NCBI GenBank assembly: GCA_014871385.1
Contig: CM026428.1
Span: 17,642,437 to 17,706,436 of the forward strand
Source of the DNA: Ceratodon purpureus
Taxonomy: Eukaryota > Streptophyta > Bryopsida > Pseudoditrichales > Ditrichaceae
Length of the DNA: 64,000 nucleotides
Reading direction: 5' to 3'
Part shown: positions 31,349 to 46,300 of the stretch, piece after piece
Numbering within the stretch: position 1 is the first letter of the stretch
Layout of the letters: each line of letters opens with the position of its first letter
Notes under the pieces: generated by a model
Database searches by the model: none
What the model saw: only the letters and a program-made list of their open reading frames with translations
Told to the model about the DNA's origin: nothing
Made by a program: the position numbers and the translations under genes

Positions 31349-34300
31349 GTATATTTTCTTCCATGTTTATGCACATGATAGGATATGAATTCAATTGGCT
31401 GCAAATTGAGAGCAGGGTGTGGCGAATTGGCTTAATCTTTTTGATTCACATCTTTTTATCACATTCACTGACACGTTTCTGCTTGCCTACCCTTCGTTCT
31501 TGGGATCGATACGTCCATCTGTGCTTGTGCAAACGAGTGAAACGAAGATGGTTTTTATTTTTATTTTATTTTATTTATTTATTTTTATTTATATTTATTT
31601 TTTAATTTTAAAAATAAATAAATAAATATGTTTTTTAGCGAGTGCTTTAATGACGGCTATCCTGTGCTTTATTGTGATATTATTGATCCATATGGACTCG
31701 TCGTCACATGTCTTCATACGAAATCAATCCACTTCCATTTTGGTAAAAGGTATTAAAATATATCTTGCTATCAGAAGTAGAGGATTTGCTTTTGTTTCTC
31801 CATACTCATCCTAACAAGTCTTTCTTCTTCTCATGCAGTAATCCAGGCCACCCGTTTTGTTCTGGAGTTACGTTAGCAACACTGGCAGCTGTGACTATCG
31901 ATGAGCGTGGGCATGAAACATTTGTTACTAGTGGAGCTCTGGAAAGACTCCGCAAGGTTAGCATTTCTCGCATATATATATATGTTTGACTTGTTTTAAG
32001 TAAAATAGATGCAGAATCTGTTTGTTTTCTCAGATGTTATTCCTAACAAGCGTCCTTTAACGACCCTTCAAGTGTTATCGTCTCTTTGTCAAGAAGATAT
32101 TTGTTAAAAGGGAATAGGAAGCTGCCGTGTACATCTTTGAATACCTTAGATCATTTACTAAGAAAATACTAACTCATGGAAGTTGCTCTGGTCCGGCAGT
32201 CCCTGCGTTTGGAGCGCCTGGCTGTATACCATGATCCAGATAGTAGTCCTTGGGACTTGGATAAAGCTTGGGAGCATATGGCCCCTGAGGAATGGGAGGA
32301 GGTAGGGTCTGAATTGGTTACTCTTCCTCTGATGCATATTGGAATGGTTGTATTAGTTGAGTTTAGTATGTGCAACTTATCTTTTTGACATATGTTGAAA
32401 TCGTTAATCATTTAGTCCTACGTAGTAGATTTTTGATCCTAATAACTTACAGATAGATGATAACATTGGGGAAGAGCTTGATGCTCATTAAAGACAGAAT
32501 GAAGTTGTTTGAACCATTAAATCGTGAATACTAAAACATTAGACATCATATCTTAATCTGGTTGTTCGTTTTCACTTGTAGATTGTTCTTGATGACCATA
32601 AATATGTCATATACATGGGTGCTTCTGTGTTTATTTATTTGTATTATGATCCTTAGTCAGGCAATGTTCATATTAGTTCTATCTGCTCTTGATAGCGCTT
32701 GCTGTAATGTGGGGACACAATAGCTCATGCAATGTGTTTGTAGTGTAGGTTGCTGTGAATTGTCCTTTCAATCTGGTTTGAAGTACTAATCTTAAATCCT
32801 TAACAGGTCTTCATGGAGGGAATATTACGAGATGGTTCACCTGACAAGCCTCTGTCTAAGTGGGCGACTGGTCGCCAGTACTTGCTGCATCCAGTAGGTG
32901 GCCTTATGACCTACAATCGTCGTGGTAAACGTGAAAAGCGTGAACCTGAGGTCCCTTTCCAAGACGCCACGCTTGTACTGGAGCCTGTGTCGTTGACTGT
33001 TTCAGAGGTATTTGTTCCAATTGTATAAACTGCAGCGTAAATGTTTTGTGATTTCCTTATCTTGTCCATTTTCTCTTGGTGCTATTCTGTGATCTTGAGA
33101 GGATATGAGTTTACGCCTTTTGTGAACCGCCAGTAGAACGCAGTCATGAATGGGTTGAAGTTTGGTTTGTTTCACCTGACCTCCTGAGAGGTGAGTGCTC
33201 ATTTTTTTTACTGAATCATTCAACAGGCTCAGTATTGTGATGGTATGAAACTTTTGGAAGGAGTATCTACATACCGCAATAGATTGCAGTATAGCCATTT
33301 TCGCCCTCAAGCGTCTGTTTCAGAAGATACGCGGGCTTGGTGGCTTTATGGTTGCCAAGCTGTTTTACAGCAAAATTCTAGAGTTTGGTGAGTTATCCTC
33401 GCCGGCGTACCTTCTTGGAATAAGCAATGGGCATTGAGGATTAAATTTGTGAAATTACTGAGCCTTGTGCAATTTGCAATTAGGCATAAGTGGCCAGAGT
33501 AGATTTGTTTATGTATGTGTGCCTTGAAAACCGTTTCTTTGTTACAATCAACACTAGTCCTATTTACAGGTATCGACTGCAGTGGTCAAACATAGCTGAT
33601 TCATGTCGCAAAAGGCGGAAGTATGTGCAACTTTATGCAAGTTGCTTGCATCAAAGTTTTAAAGTTGATAATCAAGAAATCAAAGACATGGAAAAAAGTC
33701 TTGATATTGAAGTAATTCTTCTTTGGAGGTTGGTATTCCTACACGCCTTTCAAGTTGTGAAGTATTGATTCAAAGAGTGAATCTTCGTCGTTTTCATATT
33801 CTTTAACACGTCGTGGTACTTCATGATATGATCATGAGTTAGTTTTCCTTTTTGCAGTACTTAAACCTTTTAGTCGACTGCATACGTACATCGTAAGCAT
33901 TGAAGGTCTCTATGCGTGATTCCTGAAGAATCATTGTGATATCTCTCGAGTTGTGTGTATATGTATCACTTTCTTTTTGTTGTATGGAGCCCTAAAGCGC
34001 GTACGTCACTTCATGGCAGCATTTCATATAAGTTCCTTGCTAAAATGCTACATGAACTTTTAGATGTCCTGAGGATAGCGAAGTCATTTCTTAAACATGT
34101 GCACTTGCTGATTGCTGAAATTTACTGTATGTCAATGTGGGATTTCTCCTTTGTAGGCTGTTGGCTCATGCAAGGGTTGAAAGTGTGAAATCCAAAGAAG
34201 CCGCGGTAGAACGAGAGCGAATAAGGAAAAGTTCCTGGTGGTCGTTTGGCTGGTACAGACGATTCCATCCACAATATCATTCAAAGTTCCTAACCGTTGC

Positions 34301-37300
34301 TTTATTGCACTGTGATGTGGATCGGTTCAATTCAATATCTGAGGGAGGGATTCTTGGAAGTCGTTTGTCATTTATGCTCGTCATCGATTGTTTAGTCTGG
34401 AACTTCATTTATAGTTGGGTGTTGTTCTCAGGGGAACTGTAAACTCTAGTGAAGCTGGCACTTCTTTACCATCCCCGAACAACTCCCCACCGCAATCCAC
34501 AACTCCCACACCCCCGAAAGGTGCAGATGCTCCTGGACAACTGACTAAAGAGGAATGGAGCAAAATCAATCAGCTATTGAGTTATCAACCGGGAGAGGAT
34601 GTGTTCAATGTCTCAAAAACCGAAGCTTCCAACATGATGCAGATGGCACTAGACGTCAGCATCCAACAGGGCTCAGCACGTGTTCTAGACGGTGAAAGAA
34701 CGGAAATATTATGTGCAACTTTTGAAAATTTGCAAGTTGGAATACGAGTATTTCCTAAGACGTTGGCTTGTGAGGGGAGACTCCGATTTTATGGGCTTTC
34801 TGCGCCTGAAGGAATGCTTATTGAGGTATGGTGCTCAATACCTTTGCTATGTGCATGCGGCAGTGTCCTAAATGTTTTTGTTTAAGTAAGGGTTGGGTGA
34901 TAGTTGACATCATCATCTTCAACTTTCTTTGTAGATATTTTTTCTGGGCTATGGACGCTATGATATGGTATGGATTCTGTAGCTGGTTTATGTTTCAATT
35001 AATGTTTTGAGTCGAAGCATAAATCCTGGCCATAATGCCAGAAATTCACGTTTATTGTTCATGTTTTAAAAACTTATTCTTGATCTGCAGAGTGTGAGTC
35101 GCGAGGGAAGAGATCATGCCTTGTCAGCAACGTACGTGCAATCTCCTTATGATGAAAACCTAGACTGGATGTTATCTGCCACCATGTCACCCTGCCACGT
35201 TAAGGTATCTTAGTCTGATTGGCTCCTATCTGAACAAGTAGGTTTGGTATATGTTTAATGGCCTATTATTGATTTATATTTTATTTGAGCAAAATCGCTT
35301 GGGATTGCAGCATCGGAAGAGATGGTGACCTTCATGTTATATTAGGTGCACGTTTGCTGGAGATGTTAAAATTTCAGGTAGTCCTTTTCAGTTTTTATTA
35401 TATGTCATGCTGTTCGCATTTTGCTCATCATGCATTTCTTTGATTTTTGCAGGTGTGGAGGATAAGCTTTGAGAGGTTTCTCCAGTTTCTGAAAAGTAGT
35501 CAAGCTCTCAGTCCTGGAATAGCTCTGGAGACTGCAGCAGTCTTACAGGTTCCCTTTCTATTTCATGCCATGGACGCATCGTTGTGAAAGTTCTTACTAG
35601 TTGTAGCTTGATGATATCTTCCTTGCTGTCGTAGTAGTCTGAAATGTCCAGATAAATTTCTACGAGCCAGGAGAACTTGTTCCTCATACAGGCAATTTTC
35701 TCTTTGGTCCTATACTGACTCCGGATGTAATCCTTTTTCTAACTTCCGATGGACATCATGTATAATATCTTTGTGAGTAAAGTCTATTATCTTGGAAAGC
35801 ATTTCACTTCATTGGATTTGATTTTTTTTAATAGGGCGGTCACTGTTCTTTACTTGTTAGTTATATCCATCATCATTTCTGATCTCTACTTTCATGCTTT
35901 TGTTTACACACTGGCAATACCGCTGAGGTTTGTGATGTCTTAGTGACGACAAACATGTCACTGTTGATGTCACCAACATCCCTCCACAAATTTAGTTCTC
36001 GAATTCGAAACAGCACTGATAGTTATCTTTGGCTGCCTTTTTGTAGAACAAGTTGGAGGAAGTTCGGCGTCGTGCACAGGAACAACTACAGCAAGCACTT
36101 GAACAGCAGAGCAGGTAAGGAGAGTGGCCATTTTATTCACTCATTTGATTTTGAGTTAGACAATTATGTGGCAGAGTTTTTTGTTGATCCCTTCGCAATA
36201 TGTGTAGAACATTTTATTATCTGTTTGATTGTTTCATCCTTTTTGGAAAACTTCAGAATTGTGTTGATGGTAAGTTACTGTGGAAAGCCTTTAGTGCACA
36301 ATTGGAAACTATTCGAAAGCTGCTACAGTTTGGATAGAGGTGATTTCTTTCTTGTAAACAACAGAAAATGTCATCGATCACTGCCGTACCTCAGTCAAGT
36401 ATTGGGATATTTTAACCTGCATTATAGAGTATTATACTACTGGGTTTCTCTATTCCGTACATCATTAAAGAAGAACCCATGTGTCTTGGTGTAGGTTTTC
36501 TATCGACTTGGACTTGGATGCTCCAAAGATCTCGATTCCAGCTAAAGTTTACAAGAGTGATGAAGATGACACACAACTCCTTTTAGATTTGGGGCACTTC
36601 ACTCTACACACTGCAACTGTTAGTTTCTAGCCATCCCGATTTTGACATTGTGACCATGCAAATAGTTATGTTGCTTTGTGACATTTTTTTGTGATAATGT
36701 ATGCACATCTTACTTAGCCTATCTTGTTTATCATCTACCTGACCACCATTTGATATGAGGGGTAAGATAACTTATTGTTTACATCGTGGTTTGCAGGATG
36801 GTGGTCGGGACGCGGATAACACAAAAGCAGATTTGTACTCTCGATTCTCTATCACTGGAAAGGAAATATCGGCATTTGTAGTAGATAGAGACTTTGACTG
36901 GTCTGAGATCGCTTCCTTGTCCTCAGGATTGCTGCGTTCTGGTGGAGCGTACCAAGAGACTGTGACGGAAAAATTAAGATCTGGTGGAGTTGTTCTTCCA
37001 GTATTGGATCCATGCGGCATGACACTTGTACTTGATCAGGTACTGTTGAAAATACCGCCAAGCGCCTGTACTGCCTTCGCATATTCCTAATCATGCCCAA
37101 GTCTGCCTGTTCGTGGTAATCAGGATGTTGTTCATTAAATACTTGAGGTGTTTTGGAACGTGAGTTGCATATTCGAGATTGGATATGTGAAGTTCACTGG
37201 ATATCAACCAGACATTATACCAGTTTCTAATGTATTCTTGGTAAATGATTGTTTTCTTGTTTAGTAAAATTTTCATGGCAAAGTTTTGCGGGTTAAGTAT

Positions 37301-40300
37301 AGGAATGAATCGTAGAGGAATCAGTGTTAATCGTGTCTTCTGTAAGTTGTTATGAGCAGCTTATGAACAATCTGTTTTAATCTATTGCTCAATGATTTTT
37401 ATACAATTCCTGAACATATTATTTTCCTATTTCGTCGTCTTTGTGAACATGTTTTTCAAATAAGAAGCAACTTGTAAGGCATCCCATCGTCACGTCTGCC
37501 AGAAATACAGATCATGAAATTTTGCAAGGTAATTTTCGTATTAAATACAACAGTTTAATTTTTTCAGATTCGTGTTCAGCATCCAAACTATCCATCCACG
37601 AGGCTTGCAATAAAGGTTCCACGTCTTGGTATACATTTCTCTCCTGCAAGGTATCATAGACTTATGTCTGTTCTCAGTGCGATTGGGGGTGCTGACAACC
37701 TGCCAGACGGCTCTTCAGAGATAGAAATCGCTGTGCCATGGCAGCGTTCAGATTTTTCAGGAGATGCACGGATCTTGGCCTGGGGGGTGAGCTCAACTTT
37801 TTCATCAAATTTGACTGTTTGCAGACATGTGCATCTTAGTAATCACTACTTCATATTGTGTTACTTACATAACAAATGCTATAATGAATTTCTTGCTTTC
37901 TTCTGTAATTTATTGTAGGGTATAGGGAGCACAGTAGCAGAATGGCAACCTTGTAGAGCAGTTCTGGCCGGGACATACTTGTACATATTGGAGTCAGAAA
38001 ATGCGCATAATTATCAAAGGTGTATCAGGTATTTTGAACCTCGTCTACCTGTTATCAATGATTTAATCTGCATCGAGAATTAACTGACGGCTGGTGTGAC
38101 ATCTTCAGTGGAAACAAAGGCCCAGAGTCACTACGAAGTTCTAAGTTGCCAGTTTTTTGTATCATTTACTCTTGGTATTAGGCTTATGCTTTATCCCTTG
38201 GGATTGCTCAGTGTGACTGGAAAACAGGTGGTAGAAGTGCCCTGTGCCAACATTGGCAACTTCGAAAATGTAATTGCCATTTGCCATCGTGGTGTTGAAA
38301 TCCAAAAGGTAAATATCTTGATATGTGTTATCTATTGCTAGACTCTTAGGTCACCTCTGCAGCATTTTCTTTCATCAAGTTTATGTATAATTGTAGATAT
38401 CCTTTGTTCTGCATATTGTTCTGAGCATATATTTATTTCTATAATTTTATAGTTTGCAACTCAGTGCTCAAGTTTGCATGCGACATTAAGAGCCGACTCA
38501 TTGAATTTCGCTTGGTTGCGGTATGCCAGGTTGTCGAGTCTTCAAGTGCTCTTATCTTGCAATTGAAAACTGAAGATCTTAAGGCTGCGTGGCAGTACTA
38601 TATGGCCCTCGCTACTTACAAGGCTCCTGTATGTCCCAAGAACGTTCACATTGAGTTCATTGTACCTTTGTGTTGTATGAAAAAATCTATTTGAATGTTT
38701 GCTTATGCACTCATGAAGTAATTCCTGCTCCTTGAGACTTCGAGTTGCCCATTCAGGTTTTCATGGATTAGCATTTCTGGTAAAGACATTAATTGGTCAT
38801 CTTAATCATACTTACAATGTCACTTGCTGTGTAGGCACCACTTCTGTCAATGCTCTCAGAATCAAGTGACGACGATGATGACGAGATGAGTAAAGTGAAA
38901 GAAGAGTTGCACCCAATTGAGCCTGCTAAACAACCTCAGCTTTTTGTGATGGGCTTCCTTCAGGAGTTACGGATTTTTCTAAGCAACACGGTAGGTAGCG
39001 TCGTGGATGAACTCAAATGTTGCTCCTCAATTGGCACTTTCGAGTATCCCTACTCAGTTTAGTACCTTCTTAGTGATGCTTGACTTCCTTTCCTATATTG
39101 CATATCTCCGTTACTGAATATCAGGGTTTGAACCTGAATGTGCAGGCACATGTCGGTGGCGCTTTGGGTGACGAGAAGCTAATTCTTGAGTTACAGGCTC
39201 ATGGTGGCAAGGTATTATTTTTCGACGTTCCTTCGGTTTGTTGGTAAATTACGAATTTTGATCGTAGATTTGGTTATGTCTGCTGACATACCGTTTTATG
39301 AGGTTGCAATGTTGTAATGCTCACCATTTAATCCAGTCCATGCTTATATCGTTTAAGAAAGTTACCTCTTGCAGAAAGCCTGACTTTTGCCTCAGCTCCC
39401 TAAAAGTAATTTATGTGTAACATCTCGTATTCATTAGGAATTTTTGTAAAAGTTCCATCATTATGTGACTCTCTATTTATCTAATTGGGATGTCATGATC
39501 CTACAATTTAACTTTCAGGAATATTATTATCTTGCTGCTATTTGTCATTGAAGTTGAGTCTCAATGCTTTTTATGATACTAATGCCAATCCTCGTTCAAG
39601 CAGTTCGGGACAATTAGGTTGATGTTTATGCTGAAGCATCATTTCCATGTTGAATTGTGTGCATTTTGGCGTTCAACTACTTCAGGTGGATGTGCTGCAA
39701 CGACAATATGACATGTCAATTACAATGAAGGTGCACTCTTTGCGGATTGAGGACAAGCTGCAAGGGCATGTGGCTCCGTCATGCCGTTACCTACTGCGGT
39801 CATCACTTTCTGCCGATGCTGAAGTAGATGACTTGGAAATTAGTCATGCAGAGGAATTGTCGTCTCAGTTTATAGAGGTTGAGGAGGAAGATGAAGACGA
39901 AGAGGAGGAGGAAGTTTTTGATGATGCATTAGCCGAATTTGGAGTTCCTGGTTCGCCGTCGTCTAGTGAGCATGGCTCTTTCCACCGCTTGTTCTCATCA
40001 GGTAGAAGCGACCTGACACCAAGCCAGGAGAAATCTCTGCGTCACTGGGAGGTTGAGCTGATGAATCTTGTCAGAGAAGGATCTGTGCAAGATATGTGGG
40101 TGGATGCCGTGGACGAAGAAGTTTCCGATTTCGCAAACATGCGGCTGATAATCAGACAAACAGATTCACCAGATTATGATGATACTGATGTACAGGTATT
40201 CTTTGATTATGCTGTCTTTATTATTCTGATTCACTGTATAATACTCTCCGACAATGTTACGCTCAGTTTTGTGCACTTAGGCGTGAGCTGACTGAGAGAT

Positions 40301-43300
40301 ACTGACAATGTGATTACTTTTGACTCGTGTAGATGGCTATTAGAATGTCCACTTTGGACTTCTTCTGCAACCGCCCTACTGTTGTTGCACTCATAGAGTT
40401 CGGTTCACAGATAAGTGACTCTCCTGAAAAACCTAGCATTCCAGCAAAGAACGTTGAGGAGAATGATTCAAAAGGAAGTACGGAGGCTGCTGCACCACGC
40501 GATGTTGTGAAAGGTCTGTTGGGTCGAGGTAAATCTCGTGTTGTGTTCAGATTAAAGTTAGATATGGAAAGCGCCCGAATATCTGTGAACAAGGAAGGTG
40601 GATCTATACTAGGAATGCTTATCCAAGACAAGTTCCGGTTTGAGCTCAAGGTAAATCTCTTGTGCTGGGACCGTCATGTAATTTTAGAATTTTCTTGTCA
40701 TCAATTGGACACTCTATGCGTTGTGGTGTGTTTGGAACTGGAATATAGCCAGCTCAGTTACTCCTGCTGTAAAGGTTTTGTGCTTAGACAAATGAAGTGT
40801 CTAGGTGGGAAGGCTTGAATGCAAAGTTTATATTACTGACGGTGTTACATATCTAATTTCGTAAGTGCAATAATAGATTCCTCTTTCAGTATTGTAAGAC
40901 CAAGGACTTATTATGATGAAGACTATGGACTTAATATGTAATGAAGCGTAAAAATTGTGATTATAAGTAGTTGCGTAGAGCGGACGCCTGTGGTAAAACT
41001 CTATCCAGTTTGGACCTATGTTTGATTGGTTTCTGTGTCTGGTTGGAAGTGAAGTGCATTTGAATAACATGCGCGATTTGTTCGTGTAGAATTGGAATAG
41101 ATATGACTTTTCCTGCATGTGCACATGTTATGTGATATAAGGAGTGTTGCCAAATTATTCCCAACAGTTTGTTTGTTAAGCCTTGATTTACGAGTTGTTA
41201 AACTTACTTCCGTGATCCTTGTCTCGGCATTCAGGTCTATCCAGGTTCTCTCACAATATCTGGCACGCTTGGAAATTTACGTGTCTGTGACATGTTCCTT
41301 GGGGCTGATCACCAGTGGGGTTGGCTTTGTGATATCCGAGACCCTGGTGCGGGATCACTTGTTGAGGTAGTTGGACGTCCACAACATCTTGTTCGACTTG
41401 TCTTAATCTAGTGTGTGGCCTTTATTCTCTAGGGTTTCTTGTTTTCAACTCGTTTGCTGACATCTGTTTCAGCTTTGGTCATCAATTGTGAGGATTGAAA
41501 CATGCATGTATTCCGCAATTCAACCGAAATTGTTGTCATCATTAAGAGATATTCGTTTGACTTGACATTAATGTTAATAAGCAATCACCTCATGTATTTT
41601 TCGTCAAGATTGTGTCTTATGTGTGACGAAGATTCTGCACTGGAACTGGAATTCTTCATACGTGTGTCAGGTTAAGAGATTTACTCTAGTGGTGGATAGA
41701 AGTTGGACATTTTAATAATCTTGAGTTTTGTAATTCGACCATGTACAGCTGGAATTTCAATCCTATAACAAGGATGAAGATGATTATAAAGGATATGACT
41801 ATTCTCTCTCAGGGAAGCTTTCAGCTGTACGGATTGTGTTTCTATATCGTTTTATTCAAGAGGTTCGTAATCAATTCGTTCTTATTACCTCGTGTGCCTG
41901 GCCTTTGTTGTTCTAGTTTCTAGTTGTACACTTCATGCTGTTTTATCCGAGTATGAATTTGCACAACACCGTGCTCGTATGTGATTAGACGGCTCTCCTT
42001 GTTCCATCCTCATCAAGTTTTTCTCGTACTTAATATAGGGGAGTTTTGTGAGAAGCTAGTGCCCGTATTTTCTTCTTAAATCACATCATTCTTGGCCTTC
42101 AAGACCATGTGTATTGTTCTTTGTTCTTTTTAGATTCTTGATTCCGATTGACCCGCATGCTGCACTTTCTAATGCTGCATGTTGTGGTCCTAGCAGATTA
42201 CTGCATACTTTGTCGCTCTTGCTACCCCACAAACCACACAAGTTGTGACAGTTGTGGACAAAGTAGGAGGAACCGAGAAGCTTATTCAGCAGTCTGATGT
42301 TGACGGATCTCCAGCTGTTAAATTGGACTTTTCACTCGACACTCCAACCATCATCATGCCGCGCTGCTCTCACAGTCAAGAGTACGTAATTTCTTGATAT
42401 CTTTCTTCAAGTGTGTAAACAAGTCGTAGACAAACCTTGTTTGAAGTGTTCGACTGAATAGACTGTTTGGCATGATGATGTTTAAGTTTTTCTGTTCTGC
42501 AGATCCCTGTTCTGTATGGTTTCTAAATTGTACAGCCAAAAGGGGTTAGAGCCTCTTTGTAGTGCTGAGGTCGCATGGATTTTTAAGCATCAGGTTCTTA
42601 CTAGCTTGAGGTTTTCGCTTAGGCTATTGTTTGGCTAATGTGACTTCTTTGGTACTGTATTCGTTAAGTTGACTATATTTGTGTTAGTATTTTGGATTTG
42701 TTTCGATTGTAGAAGTGAATCACAATCTTTCCATTGAATGTTTTGGTTATGAGTTGTGTCATTTTTGTCACCAGGTTTATGCAGCTGGATTTGGGGCATC
42801 TTGAGGTACACAATAGCTTTGAGTGGCATGGTGGAGATAAGGGTGTTGCATCCGCGGTGCACCTGGATGTTCTTCATGCTGAGGTTAGTCTTCCTCTGTG
42901 TATTCTGTCAATTGATATGAGGTGAAATTGCAATTATATCTGAACAAGTAGTATCCTACAGCAGTTTGAACTTTCAACCATCTAGTGCAAATGTTGCTAG
43001 CAGTTAATGAAATATGTGTCATTTATGAAGTATTACATTGACAAGTTTAGCTGACAAAGCGAAATTATTTTGCTCATTTTTCGCTTTGAAGTACTGGTAG
43101 TGTCATATGACAATGTTGGTGATACTCTTTCTAACATATGATTGATATTGTGCAGATGACTGGAATCAACATGGTTGTGGGGATTAACGGTCAGCCTGGC
43201 AAACCTATGCTTCATGAAACCAGAGGTCTTCAGTTGAAAGTTCAGCGACCCTTGCGAGATCTTTTCAAGAAGGTTCCAGAGCTAGCGATTGATGTTCAGG

Positions 43301-46300
43301 TACGGTCCGTTTACTCTCCATTTTCTTATGTTGGTTTACTTTACTCTGCGCAATGTAAAGGCTTTAGAGCAATGACTTGAGTAACTGATAAGAGATCAAC
43401 CTGCATCTATTAGGTTCCGTTGCTGAGTGGCGTTATGACGCACAAAGAGTATCTTGTCATCATTGATTGTGCGTCGACCAATTTATCAGAAGCACCTAGC
43501 CTTCCGCCGACTTTTCGAGAACCTGCCAAAATGTCTGAGATAAGTGACGCGGAGAAGATGCTTCTGGAGACCCCAGGTGAATTTGAGGATGATAAGACCA
43601 CTGTCAGTACCAGGAGCATTGATCCCGTTTCCGCTGCTGGCGCTTACACAAAAATGCGAGTAACCGTGGATGTTCGACAGGTTGAATTAGATTTGTATAT
43701 TGGTTTAGAATCAGAAACGCCTTTGGCGCGTTTAGAGGTGAGTTTTTGTGGATCTTTCTAATTTGACCTTTGTGGGATTGCCCATTAAGTTAGAGTCAGC
43801 ATGGACTGCACTTTATTGTTTCCGACTATTTCTGATGTCGATTTACTAGTTGTCTAGTCCCTGAAGTGTATATCATGCATTATTTTCTGTCTGTCTGATT
43901 CACTGAGTTTTTGAGAGCAAAGAGGCACTTGTTTCTGAGAGTACACGTTGCGAATTTTGTCATCGCAGATCCAGAAGTTTTGGCTTAGTTATTGCAGCTC
44001 GTCTACAAATAACATGGATGTCTTGATAACACTATCCAAGTTATCAGTGCTGGATCAACGCTTTGACACTAGGCCAGAGATGCGACTGATGTTGGGTTCA
44101 ATGGCTGATGTCGAGAAGCTGGGTGGGCCATCAGGCCTTGTAAGAGAAAACTTGGACAATTCTACTGACTCTTCCCCACAATTGACAATGCTGGTTCTGG
44201 ATCTACGTTTTAAAACAGAATCTCAGGCTATTGTTATTCGTTTGCAACGCCCTCGGCTACTAGTAGTTGTGGATTTCCTCCTTGGTATTGGACAGTTTTT
44301 CGTCCCTTCCTTAGGGAATGCTGCATTGGAAAGTGATCCCGAAAACCCTCAGAATGATGCAGAAGTTGTGGATGAACACATCCGACTTTCAACTTCATTG
44401 TTTCAACAGAAAGATGAGACTATTGTTCTCTCCTGTGAGAGGCAGCTTATCGTAGAGGCATATGATGTGGATGAATTCATTTATGATGGTTGTGGAAAGA
44501 CACTCATTTTGGATGTGAAGGATGATGAAATTGGGCCAACATCTTGGGAGCCGTTAATTGTGATCGGCTGTGAGAAGAAGTTACAGTTCAAGAACGTTCG
44601 CATTGAGGTAATCATGTTCTTTTAATTTGTACTATATGGTGCTCTCTTCTTTGTATCTGCTACATACTACTGTTGACCTCGATTTCTTTTACTAGCCTTT
44701 GGGATCAAATTTTTTTCATGTGTCCGATTGAGCTGCTTCTAATTTCCGTTGGAGGTTACTAGTTTCATTTCGTGAACATTCATACAAAAGTTGCTAGACT
44801 CGTAATCGCCAACTTGGATGCATGTTGTGGCTGTGGGAATTTGAGGTGACTTGCGTCGTTGTGGTAGATTACTTTTTAATAAAAATGAATTAACATAAAT
44901 GTATTCCGGTTGGATCTATATGCACTCGATGCAGTAATTCAAAATTGACTTGAGTTCGTTTACATGACTTCTTGTTGTTGTCTATTGTTGCAGAATGGAT
45001 TTTGGTTAAGTGATTGCGTTCATCTTAATACAAATAGTAGCTACACTGCTTCTCTCGACGATGGTGTTATTCTGGAAGGCATGGGTGTAGATTCTTCCGG
45101 TGGGATTTCCATACAAGCAGCACCCCATAAAGCTTCCCTGTTATCACCCAGTGGAAGCCCGGTCAAGAAATCTAGTGACGCGCAGAAGGCCACAGTCAGT
45201 AATTATGTTGTTGATATCCAGGTGATGCATTCGAATATCAAGAATTGATTATAGAAATTGAAAAATGTTTAGGTCTTGCTCCTCCCTCTGGCCACCTCAA
45301 CTGTTTCTTTGGGATTTTTCCGTCTGCGTTTTGTGATGCCAGAACATTTAACTATGAAAATCACTACTAAAACACATGGGTTGAAGTATTGTTCCCTAGA
45401 ATAGTTCTCTTTGAAGTTGCATGTATTTATTCTGGTCCCTCTCATTTTGGTCTCTTGGTCGTCGTAACATATATTACCTGCCCTTGTGCGTTTGGACTGT
45501 TCTGGGACATTTGCCCTTGTGCGTTTGGACTGTTCTGGGACATTTAACCCTGTTAATTTTCTCAACTTCAATTTGTGATGAATAGATTGCGTATTTACTT
45601 GCTATTATGACTCATTACAGGCTGTTGCACCAGAGCTTACTTTCTATGACAGCACCAAGTGGCCCGCTGGTGGTCCACGACGGGAAAGGGTGCTGAGGGC
45701 GAACTTAGACTGCTATGTAATGTAAGTTAGACATATTCTGTTACATTGAGAATTGTTCTTTGTGTTTTTGATATGGAGAAGTATATCATGGGACGTCCTT
45801 AGGTATTTTCTGAGGTTTCTCTAATTCAATGTATGTAAGGTTAGTGTCGTATTCAAACTTCAAGATCTCAGTATATCCAACAAGTAGAAGAGTTAGTAGT
45901 GTAATTCTTAGATATGTCTTAGCGAGCATTTCGATTTTTTAATTTTTTTTAATTTTTGAAGTCCAAGGTGCCAAGTTTGATATGCCTCTCCTGGAACTTT
46001 ATACATGGAATTGTTTGTTTCTCTGAACGTAGTTTTCCATGCACCATCGTGGTGTGACCTAATATTTATTATCTGGTATTTAAGTATTTTGTAATTCTCT
46101 AATCACTGAATTTTCTGGAAGCGTCCTGTGAATGTTTTGAACTTCTGTGTCCCGAAGTTGAACGTGTTTATGCTCATAGAATCGAGGCTTTGGGACTTAG
46201 TATACAGACTCTTGATGCTTTCATTTTTTGATGCTTTTCGAAACTAATTGACTTATTTCTTTGGAATATGAATGTTGATTTTATTGTCATTCTTATGCGG

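Noticed and set aside
35310-35378. Extra VPS13 exon (IGRDGDLHVILGARLLEML-like)
   Set aside because: It has usable AG/GT borders, but exons 15 and 16 already join in phase 0 with family-like sequence, and inserting it introduces a stop or frame change.
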